From the NCBI GenBank assembly GCA_029267975.1, contig JAJUHH010000110.1, positions 1-8,338 of the forward strand: a stretch of DNA of 8,338 nucleotides, read 5' to 3'. Below are positions 5,481 to 8,338 of this stretch, piece after piece. The stretch comes from Clostridiales bacterium. Its GTDB lineage: Bacteria > Bacillota > Clostridia > Lachnospirales > Lachnospiraceae. The stretch's first letter is position 1; every line of letters begins with the position of its first letter. A program made the position numbers and the translations under genes. The notes under the pieces are model-generated. The model was given only the letters and a program-made list of their open reading frames with translations, made no database searches and was not told the origin of the DNA.

Positions 5481-7115
5481 CTATTCACTTATCATATAAT
5501 CGGCAATCAGACCTTTTAAGTGATTACTCTCTTCAAATTCTGGATTGAGCAGCAGGGACTTATCTAAATACTCCAAAGCAGTTTCATATTCCTGCTGATT
5601 GTAATAGCAGAGTGCAATTTCATAATAAATAGCTGCATCCTCCCCGTAAAATTCAATGGAGGAGGTAAAAAGAGTGATAGCGTCCTGATCATATCCAAAG
5701 TAGGCCAGTAAGGTGCCCAGACAATAAGCCATATCCCCTTCTTCTCCAATGGGAAAATAATATTCCCAAACCTTATAAATGACTGAGATCAGTTCCTCCT
5801 TGGGGAAATCCTCTTCTTCAGCAATTCTATCAAGCAGGGTATTATAGAACTCCAGAAAGGTTCTGGCATCCCACAGGGTATAGCGCAGAAAGGTCAGTAT
5901 CTCCTTTGTTGTAAGCTTCTTATGCTGCGCGACCATTGCTTTCTTCATAAGGAAGAAGTCATCCGGGCCGATTCCTTCGATAATCTCCTGGTAAGCCAGG
6001 CTTGTCTCCATAAATTCATGGGATCGTTCCCCCAGAAGAAATAGTGACATAGTGATATTCTCATGCTCATAAAGACTATGCATTGATTTCCCGCCAAGCC
6101 CTTGAAAATACAGCTCCATAGCATGGAAGTTTACAGTCAGTGAGATAGAGCCATGCTTTGATAAATAGGGGTGATAGATCTTATCCAGGGACTGCAGATT
6201 TCGATACCCTTTGTCAGCAGAGATCAGCAGCAGGTCATCCCCAAAGAGCTCCTTTAACCGATGAAGGCAGCGAAGGGCTGTGATGGGTAGGGAAAAGGCA
6301 GAATCCTCTAAACAGCCCTGATAATATAAGAGAATGTCATTCAAGGCAGCTTCCTCATAATAAGAGTCTCCTTGTATCTGCCTATCCGTATAATAGTAAT
6401 CCAGGCCTGCCAGAATGGACTTATCCTCAGAAGCTGCCTGTGAAGCCTGGGAAGTCACGGTTATCAGACCCTCATAAAGCTGGCCTTTATTCACATAAAA
6501 GGTATCCTGGGGAAGGCTGTCAAAGGTATAGTTGGCAAATAGAATCAGCGGATTGCGAAGCTGGCCTTTCTTAAGCTGCTCCCCGCTGTATCGTAAGGTA
6601 AGCTCCTCCTGTGAGGTAATATCAAAGGTTGCACAATCTAAAAGCCCACTTTCAAAATAGGGTTTTAAATAGCTGTGCTTTAGCCAATAGCTTACATTCC
6701 TTTCAGCAAGGTCTGTAATGATATATTTGAACTTCAGTCCTCTCAGGGAGGAGTGCTCAAGCAGGTGTAAGAACCTCTTAAGAAAAGTATAAGTAAAGCG
6801 TCCGACCCCTGCCGCCAGCTCCATTAGATAAATGGTCTGATTGCTGTCAAATTCCTTCGATGATGCCAGGTCCCTGAAATAAGCGAATACGGTTTTGGCA
6901 TACAGATTAGCAATATAAGGATTGGTTGTGATATATTGAGGCACGATGCCTTTCATCCAGGCTTCGGGGCCCTGATTATTATAGAAATCGGCCTGCAGCT
7001 TCCAAATCAAAGATTGAGATAAGGGCTTGTCTGCCTCCAGGATTGTACCGGAACCCTCCGGTGCTTTTGTGGGTCTGAGCCCTTTATAAGTGCGTTCTCT
7101 ATTTGTCTGTGTCAA
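5481..7115 (-). CDS. MidA-like SAM-dependent methyltransferase with C-terminal TPR repeats
   Basis: A 544-residue predicted cytoplasmic protein. Residues about 60-370 resemble the MidA/NDUFAF7 group of class I methyltransferases (Methyltransf_28): 'LMELAAGVGRFTYTFL' (97-112) is SAM-binding motif I, 'FKYIITDLAERN' (129-140) gives the strand with the acidic ribose-binding position, 'LLDCATFDI' (158-166) follows, and 'LFANYTFDSLPQDTFYV' (192-208) matches the family's ANE-x-x-D-x-x-P block. MidA-type proteins are linked to protein arginine methylation and complex I assembly in mitochondria; the bacterial substrate is unknown. Residues about 455-540 look like TPR helices: 'DMAYCLGTLLAYFGYDQDAI' (461-480), then 'AAIYYEIALCYYNQQEYETA' (494-513), and 'LDKSLLLNPEFEESNHLKGL' (517-536). 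TPRs usually bind protein partners. The start is TTG at 7115; the first internal Met is residue 53. The substrate cannot be assigned. Confidence 0.7.
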   Translation of the reverse strand: MTQTNRERTYKGLRPTKAPEGSGTILEADKPLSQSLIWKLQADFYNNQGPEAWMKGIVPQYITTNPYIANLYAKTVFAYFRDLASSKEFDSNQTIYLMELAAGVGRFTYTFLKRFLHLLEHSSLRGLKFKYIITDLAERNVSYWLKHSYLKPYFESGLLDCATFDITSQEELTLRYSGEQLKKGQLRNPLILFANYTFDSLPQDTFYVNKGQLYEGLITVTSQASQAASEDKSILAGLDYYYTDRQIQGDSYYEEAALNDILLYYQGCLEDSAFSLPITALRCLHRLKELFGDDLLLISADKGYRNLQSLDKIYHPYLSKHGSISLTVNFHAMELYFQGLGGKSMHSLYEHENITMSLFLLGERSHEFMETSLAYQEIIEGIGPDDFFLMKKAMVAQHKKLTTKEILTFLRYTLWDARTFLEFYNTLLDRIAEEEDFPKEELISVIYKVWEYYFPIGEEGDMAYCLGTLLAYFGYDQDAITLFTSSIEFYGEDAAIYYEIALCYYNQQEYETALEYLDKSLLLNPEFEESNHLKGLIADYMISE

Positions 7116-7129
7116 GATATAGCCTCCTG
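7116..7129 (-). promoter_or_regulatory. Ribosome binding site that supports a TTG start
   Basis: On the minus strand CAGGAGG (7129-7123) stands 7 nt before TTG at 7115-7113. The nearest upstream ATG (7137-7135) is out of frame, and the first in-frame ATG inside the gene would remove 52 residues, so TTG is the best start. Confidence 0.75.
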
Positions 7130-7196
7130 TTATTCATGGATTGCAGACATCTTCAATCAACCATTGCGATGAGGTCCCATCCATAAGTCTTCATAG

Positions 7197-7225
7197 ATTA
7201 TAAGATCACCATCTATCTCTGTCAA
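7197..7225 (-). promoter_or_regulatory. Perfect consensus SigA promoter of the methyltransferase-TPR gene
   Basis: On the minus strand the -35 is TTGACA (7225-7220) and the -10 is TATAAT (7202-7197), separated by exactly 17 nt. Both hexamers match the consensus at every position. Transcription should start near 7190, giving a leader of about 75 nt before the TTG start. Confidence 0.85.
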
Positions 7226-7345
7226 TGCATTGATATTATGGCCATAGATTACATGCTAATCCCTAATAAGACATTTAAGATCCAGGCATAGTTTCTGCAG
7301 GGAGATGCTTTTGTTTATTTTGCGCTCAGTAACCCGGCAGGATGC

Positions 7346-7374
7346 TTGCTATTTTATTCAAATTTGCTTACAAT
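7346..7374 (+). promoter_or_regulatory. Probable SigA promoter of the XRE-repeat gene
   Basis: TTGCTA (7346-7351; 4 of 6 matches) and TACAAT (7369-7374; 5 of 6 matches) are separated by 17 nt. The expected start near 7381 falls on the first AACTCAAGCA repeat and gives a leader of about 140 nt. Moderate similarity only. Confidence 0.45.
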
Positions 7375-7380
7375 AAGTAT

Positions 7381-7424
7381 AACTCAAGCAGTAGTTGAAG
7401 GAGTCATCATTGCCAACTCAAGCA
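7381..7424 (+). repeat. Direct repeat pair AACTCAAGCA, candidate operator
   Basis: The 10-mer AACTCAAGCA occurs at 7381-7390 and 7415-7424, 34 bp start to start. The first copy sits at the predicted transcription start of the XRE gene and the second downstream of it. CAAG and CTTG half-sites (7419-7431 region) add partial dyad symmetry to the second copy. XRE regulators commonly bind near their own promoter, so autoregulation is possible; this is inference. Confidence 0.3.
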
Positions 7425-7519
7425 CCACTTGCTGTCTATTTTGAGCCTTACTTGATATGATACCGGTGAAGAGTGATGCGCAACCTTTTCAAATAATATT
7501 AGAAAAGAGGAATCATACC

Positions 7520-8338
7520 ATGATGTTTAGTACAGTAGCAATTGGAAAGAAGATAGCAAGTTTGAGGAAAGAGAAGAATTTAACCCAAATGGAGCTGGCT
7601 GATGCTATGGGTGTCAGCTACCAGGCAGTAAGCAACTGGGAAAGAGGCAATTCCATGCCGGATATTTCTAAATTGCCCGAATTGGCAACAATCCTGGGCT
7701 GCAGCATTGATGAGCTTTTAAGCGACGGAGAGGAGATTACTTTAATTAAGCATATTGTGAAGGGTGATGCAGAGGAATATGTGCAGGAAAGTAAGGTATC
7801 TGCACAGACAATCAGCGAGGTAGCCCCCATATTAAAGCCCAAGCAGACAGAAAGCTTAATGGATTGTATACTGCAGGATAATGAAGCACGTCTTACCCTG
7901 CAGGATCTGATCAGCATTGCTCCCTTTGTAGGGGACGAATTTTTAGAGCGCTTTGTGAGTAAAATTGATATGGTAGAGAATATCGACAGCCTGTGTGCAA
8001 TCGCTCCCTTCTTAAGTGAAGAGGCTCTTGATGAACTTGCGGGAAGAATAAAGGAAGCGGAAAGTCTATCTCAGGTTACAGGACTGGCTCCGTTTTTAAG
8101 TGATGCAACCTTAGATCGTCTGGTGCGGCAGTGTGATCTAGACGGTGATATCAACCAGATTGTAGGCCTGGCTCCATTTCTGGAGGAGGAAACATTGGAC
8201 TTTCTGGTTACCAAGGCAATGGAGATGGATGTGATCTCTAATTGCAGCGGCTTATATCCCTTTCTGAGTGAGAAAACGCTTCATAAGTTAGCAGATACCC
8301 TTGTAAAGAAGCACGGTATTGCAGCCATTAAGGACCTG
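7520..8338 (+). CDS. XRE-family regulator with 28-residue APFL repeats, 3' end outside window
   Basis: The frame stays open for 273 codons to the window end. Residues about 8-68 are a classic Cro/C1-type helix-turn-helix: 'IGKKIASLRKEKNLTQMELA' (8-27), 'MGVSYQAVSNWERG' (30-43) and 'LPELATILGCSIDELL' (52-67). From residue 101 the protein is an array of helical repeats with the core [IL]-A-P-F-[LV]-S-x-E-x-L-D-x-L, at residues 133, 161, 189, 217 and 245, with a further unit starting at 273. I do not recognise a named domain here; a repeat solenoid used for ligand or protein binding is inferred. GAGG (7507-7510) stands 9 nt before the ATG at 7520. An in-frame ATG at 7457 would add 21 residues but has no ribosome binding site. 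The gene is divergent from the methyltransferase-TPR gene. Confidence 0.8.
   Translation, partial: MMFSTVAIGKKIASLRKEKNLTQMELADAMGVSYQAVSNWERGNSMPDISKLPELATILGCSIDELLSDGEEITLIKHIVKGDAEEYVQESKVSAQTISEVAPILKPKQTESLMDCILQDNEARLTLQDLISIAPFVGDEFLERFVSKIDMVENIDSLCAIAPFLSEEALDELAGRIKEAESLSQVTGLAPFLSDATLDRLVRQCDLDGDINQIVGLAPFLEEETLDFLVTKAMEMDVISNCSGLYPFLSEKTLHKLADTLVKKHGIAAIKDL
7820..8338 (+). repeat. Tandem 28-codon protein repeat array
   Basis: Units begin at 7820 (divergent, 32 codons, 'VAPIL'), 7916 ('IAPFV'), 8000 ('IAPFL'), 8084 ('LAPFL'), 8168 ('LAPFL') and 8252 ('LYPFL'), with another unit starting at 8336. From the second unit on, the period is exactly 28 codons (84 bp). Conservation is mainly at protein level; DNA identity between units is only partial, so this is an old internal duplication rather than a recent DNA expansion. 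The array continues beyond the window. Confidence 0.85.

Larger units (their letters stand above)
7116..7519. other. 404-bp divergent intergenic region
   Basis: This gap lies between the minus-strand methyltransferase-TPR gene and the plus-strand XRE-repeat gene and holds a promoter for each. The methyltransferase leader (about 75 nt) contains a 6-bp inverted repeat, ATGGAT at 7136-7141 against ATCCAT at 7179-7184. A perfect 10-bp palindrome TATGGCCATA (7237-7246) sits just upstream of the methyltransferase -35. Direct repeats AACTCAAGCA occur in the leader of the XRE gene. No small ORF with a proper ribosome binding site was seen. Confidence 0.6.

Noticed and set aside
5474..5489. Inverted repeat AGTGAA/TTCACT at the end of the methyltransferase-TPR gene as a terminator
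   Set aside because: The stem is only 6 bp, AT-rich, overlaps the stop codon and is not followed by a T-run.
7457..7519. In-frame ATG at 7457 that would extend the XRE protein by 21 residues
   Set aside because: It has no ribosome binding site, and the XRE domain normally begins a few residues after the start, as it does from 7520.
7618..7917. Open frame of 99 codons antisense to the XRE-repeat gene
   Set aside because: It is antisense to a clear helix-turn-helix domain and has no recognisable features.
7820..8338. 84-bp periodicity as a possible CRISPR or satellite DNA array
   Set aside because: The repeat is conserved in protein sequence within one open frame, with only partial DNA identity and no spacer pattern.

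Overview
The window looks like a chromosomal segment of a low-to-moderate GC Gram-positive anaerobe, most likely a clostridium of the Lachnospiraceae type. This is inferred from strong GGAGG-type ribosome binding sites before most genes, consensus SigA-like promoters, a separate adaA-adaB pair as in Bacillus and clostridia, and a sugar-catabolic operon built from GH38, ROK, HutC-type GntR and a long class I mannose-6-phosphate isomerase. No RNA gene, insertion sequence, CRISPR array or phage gene is visible.

Bases 1-3932, plus strand, carry a tightly spaced operon for mannoside use. It holds the 3' end of a GH38 alpha-mannosidase, a divergent ROK-family sugar kinase homologue, a GntR/HutC (UTRA) regulator and a 579-residue class I mannose-6-phosphate isomerase with an extra N-terminal P-loop-like domain. 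The inferred pathway is release of mannose from an oligosaccharide, phosphorylation, isomerisation to fructose-6-phosphate and entry into glycolysis, with the GntR protein as likely local regulator. A perfect 14-bp palindrome directly after the GH38 stop is a candidate operator.

Bases 3933-5480 hold a DNA alkylation repair operon on the minus strand: adaA (methylphosphotriester sensor/activator with an AraC-type domain) followed 17 nt later by adaB/ogt (O6-alkylguanine-DNA alkyltransferase). A 115-bp imperfect hairpin (3944-4058) lies between the two convergent operons, overlaps the adaB 3' end and probably stops transcription from both sides.

Bases 5481-8338 hold two divergent genes. On the minus strand is a 544-residue protein with a MidA-like SAM-dependent methyltransferase domain and C-terminal TPR-like repeats; it starts at TTG and has a perfect TTGACA-N17-TATAAT promoter. 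On the plus strand is a gene running off the window end that encodes an XRE-type DNA-binding domain followed by an array of 28-residue 'APFL' repeats. This repeat regulator is the least familiar object in the window. The 404-bp gap between the two genes holds both promoters and short repeats that could be operators.
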